NCBI GenBank assembly: GCA_937881155.1
Contig: CALGFI010000070.1
Coordinates: 1-5,300, forward strand
Length of the DNA: 5,300 bases
From: an uncultured bacterium
GTDB taxonomy: Bacteria; Actinomycetota; UBA4738; HRBIN12
Direction: 5' to 3'
Shown piece by piece: positions 1 to 5,300 of the stretch (position 1 is the stretch's first letter; every line of letters begins with the position of its first letter). Both the position numbers and the translations under genes were made by a program. Under the pieces are notes generated by a model. It was not told where the DNA came from. It saw nothing but the letters and a program-made list of their open reading frames with translations, and did no database searches.

Positions 1-645
1 GCGCTCCACCGCGATCACGGCGTGGAGATGATCTTCCACGACGCGGCGGAACGGTTCGAGGGTGACGGCCGGTTCGAGGCGCTCGTGACCAAGGAAGGTC
101 GGAGGATCGAGGGCGAGATGGCCGTCGTCGGTATCGGCGTGCAGCCGGTCACGGAGGTGGCTGAGAAGAGCGACGTTCCCACGGACAACGGCATCCCCGT
201 CGACGCGACATTGCGGACGTCGGTCGACGGGATCTGGGCGATCGGCGACGTCGCGCGGCACCACCATCCGGTGTTCGGCTCGATCCGCGTGGAGCACTTC
301 GACAACGCGCTGAAGATGGGGGAGCACGTCGCCAAGAACTTGCTCGGCGCGAACGAGGTCTTCGACGACGCGCATTGGTTCTGGTCCGACCAGTACGACA
401 CGGAGATCCAGATGTCGGGGTTCGCGACCGAATGGGACCAGACGGTGATCAGAGGGAACGTCGACGAGCGGAGGTTCGCCGCGTTCCTGCTGAAGGACGG
501 CCGGCTGCTCTCGACCTTCAGCATGAACTGGAAGCACGACGTGCGCCGTTCGATGCCGCTGATCGTCGCTGGCGTCCGCCCGGACCCCGCGCGGCTCGCC
601 GATCCCGAGGTCGACCTCCGCAAGCTCAAGCCGCCGAGCGACTGA
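1..645 (+). CDS. FAD-dependent NAD(P)H oxidoreductase, ferredoxin/rubredoxin reductase type (5' end missing)
   Basis: The open frame runs in from the left edge of the window and ends at TGA 643-645. It gives the last 214 residues of a protein whose family usually has about 400. The visible part has three pieces. First is the end of the NAD(P)-binding domain, followed by GIGVQP, which matches the family's VG-x-G-x-x-P turn. Next is the FAD-ribityl motif GIWAIGDVA with the following EHFDNAL stretch. Last is a C-terminal reductase domain of the Reductase_C type (from about WFWSDQYDTEIQ to the end). Family members are cytosolic flavoproteins that pass electrons from NAD(P)H to a small ferredoxin, Rieske protein or rubredoxin serving an oxygenase or P450. 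No such partner is visible, so the substrate system is unknown. The N-terminal FAD-binding GxGxxG lies outside the window. An AIF-like or nitrite-reductase-associated reductase is a less likely alternative. The family call is firm; the specific role is not. Confidence 0.88.
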   Translation, partial: ALHRDHGVEMIFHDAAERFEGDGRFEALVTKEGRRIEGEMAVVGIGVQPVTEVAEKSDVPTDNGIPVDATLRTSVDGIWAIGDVARHHHPVFGSIRVEHFDNALKMGEHVAKNLLGANEVFDDAHWFWSDQYDTEIQMSGFATEWDQTVIRGNVDERRFAAFLLKDGRLLSTFSMNWKHDVRRSMPLIVAGVRPDPARLADPEVDLRKLKPPSD

Positions 646-669
646 TCGCGCAGCTGACGTCCGCGATCG
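643..669 (+). terminator. Candidate hairpin terminator after the reductase gene
   Basis: GATCGCG at 644-650 and CGCGATC at 662-668 are perfect 7-base inverted arms around an 11-base loop, with a possible U-G pair at 643/669. The left arm overlaps the stop codon. No U-tract follows, so this could be a U-less GC-rich terminator, a 3'-end stabilising hairpin, or chance in GC-rich DNA. Confidence 0.3.
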
Positions 670-671
670 CT

Positions 672-701
672 GTCGGGACGCTGCACCGCCGGTGATACGC
701 T
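672..701 (+). promoter_or_regulatory. Possible promoter of the aminotransferase-serA operon
   Basis: TACGCT at 696-701 fits the actinobacterial -10 pattern TAnnnT and is preceded by a TG-containing stretch (GGTGA). It would place the transcript start near 708, about 39 bases before the chosen start codon. The region 17-18 bases upstream (GTCGGGA, about 672-678) is a poor -35 match. The case rests on the -10 and on its position at the head of a two-gene operon. Confidence 0.35.
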
Positions 702-709
702 GACCGCGT

Positions 710-724
710 TCGTTCCTCGAACGA
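710..724 (+). repeat. 15-base inverted repeat in the operon leader (operator or leader hairpin)
   Basis: TCGTTC (710-715) and GAACGA (719-724) are perfect inverted 6-base arms separated by CTC. The element sits just after the predicted transcript start and 8 bases before the Shine-Dalgarno core. It could bind a dimeric repressor or form a short hairpin at the 5' end of the mRNA. No regulator gene is present in the window to tie it to. Confidence 0.35.
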
Positions 725-732
725 CCCCCCGT

Positions 733-738
733 AAGGAG
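733..738 (+). promoter_or_regulatory. Ribosome binding site that decides the aminotransferase start
   Basis: AAGGAG is a near-complete Shine-Dalgarno sequence. It lies 2 bases before the ATG at 741 but 8 bases before the in-frame ATG at 747. The second spacing is normal and the first is too short, so 747 is the better start. Confidence 0.7.
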
Positions 739-746
739 CAATGCGG

Positions 747-1931
747 ATGAACCGGCCCGAGATCCTCCTTGCCCCGGGGCCGACGCCGATCCCGCCCGAA
801 GTGTTACTCGCACAAGGCAGCCCGCTCGTCTACCACCGCGGACCCGGCTTCGGCGCGTTGATGCGTCAGGTGACGGAGCGATTGAAGCAGCTCTATCGGA
901 CCGATCGCGCCGACGTGCTGCTGATGACGTCGTCGGGAACGGGCGGACTCGAGTCGGCGATCCAGAACGTCCTCTCGCCCGGCGACGAGGTGCTCGTGCC
1001 ACTCGCCGGCTACTTCTCCGAGCGCTGGACCAAGCTCGCCGAGGCGCATCGGCTCGTCGTTCGGACAATCGAGTACGAGTGGGGCCGTCGCGTCGACTCT
1101 GCTGACGTCGCGGCCGCGCTCGCCGAGACTCCCGTCAAGGCGGTGTTGCTCACGCACTCCGAGACGTCGACGGGCGTCATCCAGCCGGTTCGAGAGCTCG
1201 CGCGCGTCGCGCGCGACGCGGGCGCGCTCGTGATCGTCGACGTCGTCTCGAGCCTGGGCGCAGTTCCGTTCGCCTTCGACGAGTGGGGGGTCGACGTCGC
1301 CGTCGGCGGGTCGCAGAAGGCCCTGTCGGCGTCACCCGGGCTCGCCTTCGTCGCGATCTCCGAACGCGCATGGCAGGCGCACGAGCGCTCGACGATGTCA
1401 CGGTTCTACTTCGACTGGAGCGCGTACAAGCGGTATGCCGAGCTGCCGCATCCGGAGAACCCGTGGACCCCCGCGATCAGCGTGATGCAGGGCCTCGCCG
1501 CCGCGCTCGAGCTCTACTTCGAGGACGGGGTCGACGGCGCGATGCGCCGCCACCAGATGCTGTCAGGCGCGGTCAAGGAGGGCGTGCAGGCGCTGGGCCT
1601 CGACCTGTTCGGCGAGGGGCTGGATGACAACTGGACGGTGACGGCCATCCGCGCCCCCGAGGGGATCGATGCCGACACGATCAGCGACCGGATCCGTTCG
1701 GACTTCGGCGTGGTGATCGCGCCGGGTCAGGGACCGCTCCGCGGGAAGGTCTTCCGCATCGGGCACTTCGGCTATTACAGCGAGCTCGACATCGTGCGCG
1801 GGCTCGCCGCGCTCGAGATGACGCTGGAACGGCTGGGCTACCCGGTGAAGCGCGGCGCGGCCGTCGCCGCCGCCGAGGGCGTGTTTCAGGAGCACGCCTC
1901 GAGGGACGGGGTTGGCACCGAGCGCGGCTAG
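747..1931 (+). CDS. Class V PLP-dependent aminotransferase (alanine-glyoxylate/serine-pyruvate type), candidate phosphoserine aminotransferase
   Basis: This is a cytosolic fold-type I PLP enzyme of 394 residues, the normal length for the alanine-glyoxylate/serine-pyruvate aminotransferase family. The N-terminal LLAPGPTPIPPEVL is the family's typical PGPTP opening. SSGTGG at 62-67 forms the PLP-phosphate cup. D165 in VIVDVVSSLGA contacts the pyridine nitrogen, and K191 in GGSQKALS is the expected Schiff-base lysine. R337 in FRIGHFG is the likely carboxylate-binding arginine. The next gene, serA, starts 6 bases after the stop, so the two are probably co-transcribed. That context suggests it transaminates 3-phosphohydroxypyruvate to phosphoserine, as shown for a related class V enzyme in Methanococcales. 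Alanine-glyoxylate or serine-glyoxylate activity remains possible. An alternative ATG at 741 adds two residues but is too close to the Shine-Dalgarno. Family certain; substrate inferred from context. Confidence 0.9.
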   Translation: MNRPEILLAPGPTPIPPEVLLAQGSPLVYHRGPGFGALMRQVTERLKQLYRTDRADVLLMTSSGTGGLESAIQNVLSPGDEVLVPLAGYFSERWTKLAEAHRLVVRTIEYEWGRRVDSADVAAALAETPVKAVLLTHSETSTGVIQPVRELARVARDAGALVIVDVVSSLGAVPFAFDEWGVDVAVGGSQKALSASPGLAFVAISERAWQAHERSTMSRFYFDWSAYKRYAELPHPENPWTPAISVMQGLAAALELYFEDGVDGAMRRHQMLSGAVKEGVQALGLDLFGEGLDDNWTVTAIRAPEGIDADTISDRIRSDFGVVIAPGQGPLRGKVFRIGHFGYYSELDIVRGLAALEMTLERLGYPVKRGAAVAAAEGVFQEHASRDGVGTERG

Positions 1932-1937
1932 CGACAC

Positions 1938-3521
1938 ATGAAGGTCCTCGTCACCGAGCCGCTGTCGGACGCGGGGCTCGAGCTCCTTGGCCGCGACTTC
2001 CAGGTCGACGTGCGCCTGGAGCTCGCTGACGGCGACCTGAAGCAGGAGATCGCGCCGTACGACGCGCTCGTCGTGCGTTCGCAGACAGATGTGACCTCCG
2101 ACGTGATCGCGGCCGGCGAGAACCTCAAGGTGATCGCACGCGCCGGCATCGGTCTCGACAACGTCGACGTCGAGGCGGCAACGCGACGTGGCGTGATGGT
2201 GGTGAACGCGCCGCAGTCGAACATCGTGTCGGCGGCCGAGCACACGATCGCGCTCATGCTCGCGCAGGCGCGCAACGTCCCTCAGGCGAACGACGACCTC
2301 AAGTCGGGACGGTGGGACCGCGCTAAGTACCAGGGCGTCGAGCTCCAGGGCAAGACGCTCGGCGTCCTCGGCCTGGGACGCGTCGGCGCGCTCGTGACGC
2401 AGCGGGCGACGGCGTTCGGCATGCGCGTGATCGCGTTCGACCCGTACGTTCCGAAGGAGCGGGCCAAGGAGATGGGCATCGAGCTCATGCCGACGCTCGA
2501 GGCGCTCCTCGTGCAGGCCGACTTCATCTCCATCCACCTTCCTCGGACGCCCGACACCGAACGGCTGATCGGCGAACGCGAGCTCGCGCTGATGAAGGAG
2601 GGCGCGCGGATCGTGAACACGGCGCGCGGCGGCATCGTCGACGAGGATGCACTGGCGAAGGCGATCGAGGACGGCAAGCTCGCCGGCGCCGCGCTCGACG
2701 TGTTCGAGGCCGAACCGACCACCGATTCGCCGCTGTTCGAGTTCGATCAGGTCGTGGTCACGCCGCACCTCGGGGCCGCAACGGCAGAGGCGCAGGACAA
2801 GGCTGGCGCCGCGATCGCCGAGATGGTCCGGCTCGCGCTCTCGGGCGAGTTCGTCCCCTACGCCGTGAACGTCTCAGCAGCGGCCGAGGTCACCGAGACC
2901 GTCCGGCCGTTCCTCCCGCTTGCGCAGAAGCTCGGCGCGCTCGTCACCGGCCTCGCGCCGGGGGCGGTTCGGCGTGTCGAGGCGCAGTACCTCGGACGGA
3001 TCGCCGAGAGCGACACGCGCGTACTCACGCTCGGCGTGGTGAAGGGGGTGCTGTCCGGCGTCGTTCACGAGCCTGTCTCGTACGTGAATGCGCCGACCAT
3101 CGCGCGGGAGCGGGGGATCGCGATCAGCGAGACGCGCTCGACCGTCTCGAGCGACTACGTGAACCTGATCCACGTCCGCGCGGATACCGACGAGGGACCG
3201 GTGAGCGTCGCAGGAACGCTCGTCGGCAAGCGGAACGCCGAGCGGGTCATGCAGGTGAACGACTACGACATCGAGATGGCGCCCGCGCGGTTCATGCTGT
3301 TCTTCACGTACATCGACCGGCCGGGAATCATCGGCAAGGTGGGCACCATCCTCGGCGAACATCAGATCAACATCGCGACGATGGACGTCGGCCGGCCCAC
3401 GCGGGGCGGAACCGCGTTGATGGGACTCACCCTCGACAGCCCTGTGCCCGCCGACGTGATCGAACGCATCCGCGCCGACATCGAGGCCGGTCCCGCGCGG
3501 TTCATCGTGTTGCCCGACTGA
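1938..3521 (+). CDS. serA: D-3-phosphoglycerate dehydrogenase, long type with ASB and ACT domains
   Basis: Oxidises 3-phosphoglycerate to 3-phosphohydroxypyruvate with NAD+, the first step of serine synthesis. At 527 residues it matches the long form known from Mycobacterium tuberculosis (about 528). An N-terminal substrate-binding lobe is followed by a Rossmann domain with G145-L-G147-R-V-G150. R230 (in NTARGG), E259 (in DVFEAEP) and H277 (in TPHLGA) form the catalytic set. An ASB (intervening) domain spans roughly 315-450 and an ACT domain about 452-527. In the ACT domain, Y458, D460 and N478 line up, at the same offset of 3 as the catalytic residues, with residues I recall as serine ligands in the mycobacterial enzyme. 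Feedback inhibition by serine is therefore likely. ATG 1938 gives the normal MKVLVTEPLS start. No good Shine-Dalgarno precedes it, which fits translational coupling to the aminotransferase ending at 1931. Confidence 0.97.
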   Translation: MKVLVTEPLSDAGLELLGRDFQVDVRLELADGDLKQEIAPYDALVVRSQTDVTSDVIAAGENLKVIARAGIGLDNVDVEAATRRGVMVVNAPQSNIVSAAEHTIALMLAQARNVPQANDDLKSGRWDRAKYQGVELQGKTLGVLGLGRVGALVTQRATAFGMRVIAFDPYVPKERAKEMGIELMPTLEALLVQADFISIHLPRTPDTERLIGERELALMKEGARIVNTARGGIVDEDALAKAIEDGKLAGAALDVFEAEPTTDSPLFEFDQVVVTPHLGAATAEAQDKAGAAIAEMVRLALSGEFVPYAVNVSAAAEVTETVRPFLPLAQKLGALVTGLAPGAVRRVEAQYLGRIAESDTRVLTLGVVKGVLSGVVHEPVSYVNAPTIARERGIAISETRSTVSSDYVNLIHVRADTDEGPVSVAGTLVGKRNAERVMQVNDYDIEMAPARFMLFFTYIDRPGIIGKVGTILGEHQINIATMDVGRPTRGGTALMGLTLDSPVPADVIERIRADIEAGPARFIVLPD

Positions 3522-3554
3522 ATCGAAACGTCGACGAACTTCGCGACCAAACCC

Positions 3555-3584
3555 TTCCAACCGCGCGCGATCGCGTGCTATCCT
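3555..3584 (+). promoter_or_regulatory. Possible promoter for the MFS leader transcript
   Basis: TATCCT at 3579-3584, preceded by TGC, is the best -10-like element between serA and the MFS gene. TTCCAA at 3555-3560 lies 18 bases upstream and is a weak -35 match (3 of 6). Between them, 3563-3578 is a near-palindrome centred on CGCGATCGCG (3566-3575), where a repressor could sit, though such GC-rich palindromes are common. A start near 3591 would give a leader of about 145 bases. Confidence 0.35.
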
Positions 3585-3593
3585 TCCGCGGAC

Positions 3594-3662
3594 ATGTTGC
3601 GACTCCAGGTGTTCATCAGGGATCGGAAGGGCCTCCGCACGCCCTTCCCGGCTGCGGGCTGA
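3594..3662 (+). CDS. Possible 22-codon leader peptide upstream of the MFS gene
   Basis: ATG 3594 opens a 22-codon frame ending at TGA 3660-3662. The peptide begins MLRLQVFIRDRKG and ends PFPAAG, with five basic residues in its first 15. No Shine-Dalgarno precedes it, but the ATG lies 9 bases after the possible -10 at 3579-3584, so it could be translated from a nearly leaderless mRNA. It overlaps two hairpins; its stop codon lies in the loop of the second. Short leader ORFs with mutually exclusive hairpins are known to control drug exporters and resistance genes by ribosome-mediated attenuation. Here that role is only inferred, and a 22-codon ORF can occur by chance. Confidence 0.25.
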   Translation: MLRLQVFIRDRKGLRTPFPAAG

Positions 3663-3687
3663 CACCCGCGCCCGCCGCCCGGCGGGC
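3625..3687 (+). promoter_or_regulatory. Structured leader: three consecutive GC-rich hairpins before the MFS gene
   Basis: Hairpin 1 pairs GGAAGGGC (3625-3632) with GCCCTTCC (3641-3648), 8 perfect pairs and an 8-base loop. Hairpin 2 pairs GCGGG (3654-3658) with CCCGC (3665-3669) around CTGACA. Hairpin 3 pairs GCCCGCC (3670-3676) with GGCGGGC (3681-3687), 7 pairs and a 4-base loop. A competing pairing joins GCGGGC (3654-3659) to GCCCGC (3670-3675) and excludes both hairpins 2 and 3. No U-tract follows any of them. They could terminate serA transcription, attenuate the MFS mRNA, or both. I do not recognise a known riboswitch class. From 3688 to the Shine-Dalgarno at 3724 the sequence is C/A-rich with little pairing. 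Confidence 0.4.
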
Positions 3688-3735
3688 TCCCAGAACACCG
3701 AAACCCTCGTTCCACCGAGCCGTAGGAGTCGTCCG

Positions 3736-5112
3736 ATGCGCACCTCAACCAAGCAGACGCCGCCCAGGACCGCCGTTCGTCGCATCGCGGCCGGCCGTCT
3801 GATCTCGATCACCGGCGGGGCCGCCGCGTACACCGCACTCGGCTTCACCGTGTGGGACCAGACGCACTCGCCGTGGATGCAGGCGGGCCGTCTGATCTCC
3901 ATCACCGGCGGGGCTGCCGCGTACACCGCGCTCGGCTTCACCGTGTGGGAACAGACGCACTCGCCGTGGATGCAGGCGCTGTCGTTGCTGCTCACGTTCG
4001 GCGTAGCGGGCATCCTCGGGCCGTTCGCCGGAGCGCTCGGCGACCGCTTCGACCGGCGCCGCGTCATGGTCGTGTCCGAGCTGGTCTCCGCGGGGTTCTT
4101 CGCCGCGATGGCGCTGGTTCACGATGCCGGCCCGCTGATCGCGCTCGCGTTCGGCTCGGCACTCGCGGAGCTGCCGTTCTTCTCCGCGTCGCGTGCCGCG
4201 ATCCCTTCGCTGATTCAGGACGACGAGCACCTGTCGTGGGCGAACAGCCTCGTCACTGTGGGAGTGAATGCGGGCATCGCCGTGGGGCCGGTCATCGGTG
4301 GCGTCTTGCTCGCTGCGTTCGGCGACGCGTCGTGGGTGTTCGGGATCAACGCGATCTCGTTCGTCCTGTCGGTCCTGATCACGCTCTCGGTGCACGCCCG
4401 GTTCCAGGATGACCGCGAACCAGCCGAGCACGGCGAGCACGACGGCTTCGCGGCAGGACTCACGTTCCTGTGGCGTGACGCCGTGCTGCGGCGGCTGGCA
4501 GCCGCGTGGCTCGTCTTCGTCATCGGGATGGGCATGAGCATGGTCGCCGACGCTCCCCTTGCCGAGCACTTCGGCGCGGGAGAGGTTGGATTCGGGTTCC
4601 TGATCGCGTGCTGGGGGCTCGGCTCGGTGCTCGGTTCGGCCGCCGGCCGATGGATGAGCCCCCGGACCGAACCGAAATGGCTCGTCGCCGCGGCGTTCGG
4701 CATCGCCATCTCGGCGATCGGGGTCGGTCTCGCGCCCGCGTTCGCGCTCGTGCTCGTCTCGCTCCTCGTGATGGGCACGTCGGACGGGCTCACGATCGTG
4801 GCGGAGAACGGGATCATGCAGCGACGGACGCCCGACGCGATCAGGAGCCGCACGATGGGCGCGTTCGAGGCCGTCATCTCGCTGGGACTGGCGATCTCGT
4901 ACATCGTCGCGGGACCGGTGCTCGACGCGGTGACACCGCAGGGCGTGTACCTGATCGGCGGCGCCACGGCGCTCGCCGCCGCGGTGATGCTGGTCCCGCT
5001 GCGGAACCTGCGGCCGGTCGGTGAGGACGAAGCGATCCCGCCGCCGGCGGCGCCGGGAGCGACCGTCGTCGGCGAGCCCGTCGCCGTCGCGGTGGACCGA
5101 ACGTCACGATGA
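3736..5112 (+). CDS. MFS efflux transporter (MFS_3-like) with a duplicated first transmembrane segment
   Basis: An inner-membrane secondary transporter of 458 residues, probably a proton-coupled drug or metabolite exporter; the substrate cannot be read from sequence. MFS motif A appears as GALGDRFDRRRV at 99-110, in the loop after the second normal helix. Later, SLIQDDEHLSWANSL and NAGIAVGPVIGGVL are typical of the MFS_3 (macrolide-efflux-like) group. An acidic/His-rich loop (DDREPAEHGEHD) lies near the middle, and a Pro/Ala-rich tail follows the last helix. AGGAG at 3724-3728, 7 bases before ATG 3736, supports the start. Residues 20-50 and 51-81 are the same 31-residue unit (helix 1 plus the following loop) apart from one Asp/Glu change. 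One copy would give a normal 427 residues. An internal ATG at 3877 would give a single-copy 411-residue protein but lacks a clear Shine-Dalgarno. Positive-inside placement of motif A conflicts with both copies spanning the membrane. Confidence 0.88.
   Translation: MRTSTKQTPPRTAVRRIAAGRLISITGGAAAYTALGFTVWDQTHSPWMQAGRLISITGGAAAYTALGFTVWEQTHSPWMQALSLLLTFGVAGILGPFAGALGDRFDRRRVMVVSELVSAGFFAAMALVHDAGPLIALAFGSALAELPFFSASRAAIPSLIQDDEHLSWANSLVTVGVNAGIAVGPVIGGVLLAAFGDASWVFGINAISFVLSVLITLSVHARFQDDREPAEHGEHDGFAAGLTFLWRDAVLRRLAAAWLVFVIGMGMSMVADAPLAEHFGAGEVGFGFLIACWGLGSVLGSAAGRWMSPRTEPKWLVAAAFGIAISAIGVGLAPAFALVLVSLLVMGTSDGLTIVAENGIMQRRTPDAIRSRTMGAFEAVISLGLAISYIVAGPVLDAVTPQGVYLIGGATALAAAVMLVPLRNLRPVGEDEAIPPPAAPGATVVGEPVAVAVDRTSR
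3793..3978 (+). repeat. In-frame 93-base tandem duplication within the MFS gene
   Basis: Copy 1 is 3793-3885 and copy 2 is 3886-3978. They abut exactly, with no spacer and no partial third copy. Each encodes GRLISITGG...SPWMQA, the first helix and its following loop. They differ at 4 of 93 bases (TCG/TCC, GCC/GCT, GCA/GCG, GAC/GAA). All four are third codon positions; three are silent and one changes Asp to Glu. The spread of changes rules out a simple exact copying error in assembly. It does not exclude the joining of alleles from two strains. Confidence 0.97.
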
Positions 5113-5113
5113 C

Positions 5114-5137
5114 GCCCCCCGGGCGGGTCCCGGGGGC
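5114..5137 (+). terminator. Candidate GC hairpin terminator after the MFS gene
   Basis: CCCCCGGG at 5116-5123 pairs perfectly with CCCGGGGG at 5129-5136 around the loop CGGGT. An outer G-C pair (5114/5137) forms if C5115 bulges. It begins 2 bases after the MFS stop codon. No U-tract follows, as is common for actinobacterial hairpin terminators. Its position and all-GC stem make termination or 3'-end protection the likely role. Confidence 0.6.
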
Positions 5138-5182
5138 TGGCACGATGAGCGAAGCGCGTTCATCCAACCTGACGGTTCGGCT

Positions 5183-5196
5183 TGAACGGCCGTTCA
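5183..5196 (+). promoter_or_regulatory. Perfect 14-base palindrome, candidate TetR-type operator, before the FAD oxidoreductase
   Basis: TGAACGGCCGTTCA is a perfect palindrome in the gap between the MFS terminator and the next gene. It ends 4 bases before TATGGT (5201-5206), a TAnnnT -10-like element, so a bound dimer would cover the promoter spacer. A lone CGTTCA half-site lies at 5157-5162. The AACG-nn-CGTT arrangement resembles operators of some TetR-family regulators. The regulator is not in the window. Confidence 0.45.
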
Positions 5197-5226
5197 GCGA
5201 TATGGTTCCATGCGCATGCTTACGGC

Positions 5227-5300
5227 ATGCAGGCGAACACCTACGACGCCATCGTGATCGGCGGGGGCCACAACGGCCTGGTCGCCGCCGCCTATCTGGC
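5227..5300 (+). CDS. Phytoene-dehydrogenase-like FAD oxidoreductase (3' end missing)
   Basis: Only the first 24 residues are present. MQANTYDAIVIGGGHNGLVA is the dinucleotide-binding start of an FAD-dependent amine-oxidase/phytoene-dehydrogenase-type enzyme: a beta strand, then GGGHNGL with the GxGxxG spacing, then the start of a helix. The GGGHNGLVAA form is typical of phytoene dehydrogenase-related proteins (COG1233), which oxidise or isomerise carotenoid-like lipids, although many members have no known substrate. ATG 5227 gives the normal short N-terminus. The only upstream in-frame option is TTG 5182, before an in-frame stop at 5170. No clear Shine-Dalgarno is present. The start codon lies inside a GCATGC/GCATGC inverted pair (5214-5219 and 5225-5230). 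Confidence 0.8.
   Translation, partial: MQANTYDAIVIGGGHNGLVAAAYL

Noticed and set aside
1563..2768. 401-codon open frame on the minus strand across the aminotransferase-serA junction
   Set aside because: It is antisense to two confidently identified genes, is rich in Arg, His and Asp as expected of a GC-rich shadow frame, and has no recognisable motif.
3566..3575. CGCGATCGCG palindrome as a specific operator
   Set aside because: GCGATCGC-type palindromes are frequent by chance at this GC content (another lies near 663-670), so it is mentioned only as part of the possible promoter.
3522..3624. Rho-independent terminator directly after serA
   Set aside because: No stable hairpin with a U-tract is visible in the first 100 bases after the stop. 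The first strong stem begins at 3625.
3793..3978. Tandem repeat as a CRISPR, minisatellite or mobile-element footprint
   Set aside because: There are only two abutting units, with no spacer, terminal inverted repeat or target-site duplication, and the unit is coding and in frame.
2874..4067. 397-codon minus-strand open frame containing a repeated protein segment
   Set aside because: The repeat is only the antisense reading of the 93-base duplication in the MFS gene. The frame crosses serA, the intergenic region and the MFS gene and shows no family features.
3852..4412. Overlapping + strand frame inside the MFS gene
   Set aside because: It is a frame-shifted shadow with Arg/Ala-rich low-complexity protein and no motif.
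3745..4569. 274-codon minus-strand frame opposite the MFS gene
   Set aside because: Composition is dominated by Arg, Glu, Asp and His, typical of antisense frames in GC-rich genes. The + strand MFS reading is clear.

Overview
This GC-rich window has codons that end overwhelmingly in G or C, tightly packed genes all on the + strand, and GC-only hairpins without U-tracts. Together with a mycobacterial-type long SerA, this suggests a high-GC Gram-positive, probably an actinobacterium, and possibly an assembled environmental genome. That placement is an inference from composition and gene type; no taxonomic marker is present.

Layout, left to right. (1) Positions 1-645 hold the C-terminal half of an FAD/NAD(P)H-dependent ferredoxin-reductase-type oxidoreductase. 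(2) An intergenic stretch of about 100 bases carries a stop-proximal hairpin, a possible -10 element, a 15-base inverted repeat and a strong Shine-Dalgarno (SD) site. (3) Positions 747-3521 form a two-gene operon: a class V PLP-dependent aminotransferase, then six bases later a full-length D-3-phosphoglycerate dehydrogenase (SerA) with catalytic, ASB and ACT domains. These would carry out steps 1 and 2 of the phosphorylated serine pathway if the aminotransferase takes the place of SerC. (4) Positions 3522-3735 are a leader of about 210 bases with a possible promoter, a possible 22-codon upstream ORF, and three successive hairpins with one mutually exclusive alternative pairing. (5) Positions 3736-5112 encode an MFS exporter of the MFS_3 type. 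Its first transmembrane helix is encoded twice, by an in-frame 93-base tandem duplication. (6) Positions 5113-5226 hold a GC-rich hairpin just after the MFS stop and a perfect 14-base palindrome in promoter position. (7) Positions 5227-5300 hold the first 24 codons of a phytoene-dehydrogenase-like FAD oxidoreductase.

Only the aminotransferase-SerA pair shows a clear functional link. SerA keeps the R/E/H catalytic set and the residues that bind serine in the ACT domain, so end-product inhibition is expected. The most unusual observation is the duplicated first helix of the MFS protein. The two DNA copies differ at 4 of 93 bases, all at third codon positions and only one changing an amino acid (Asp to Glu). 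It is either a real duplication held under selection or two strain alleles joined in assembly. The structured leader before this gene is the second item worth checking. I see no tRNA, rRNA, CRISPR array, insertion sequence or phage gene.
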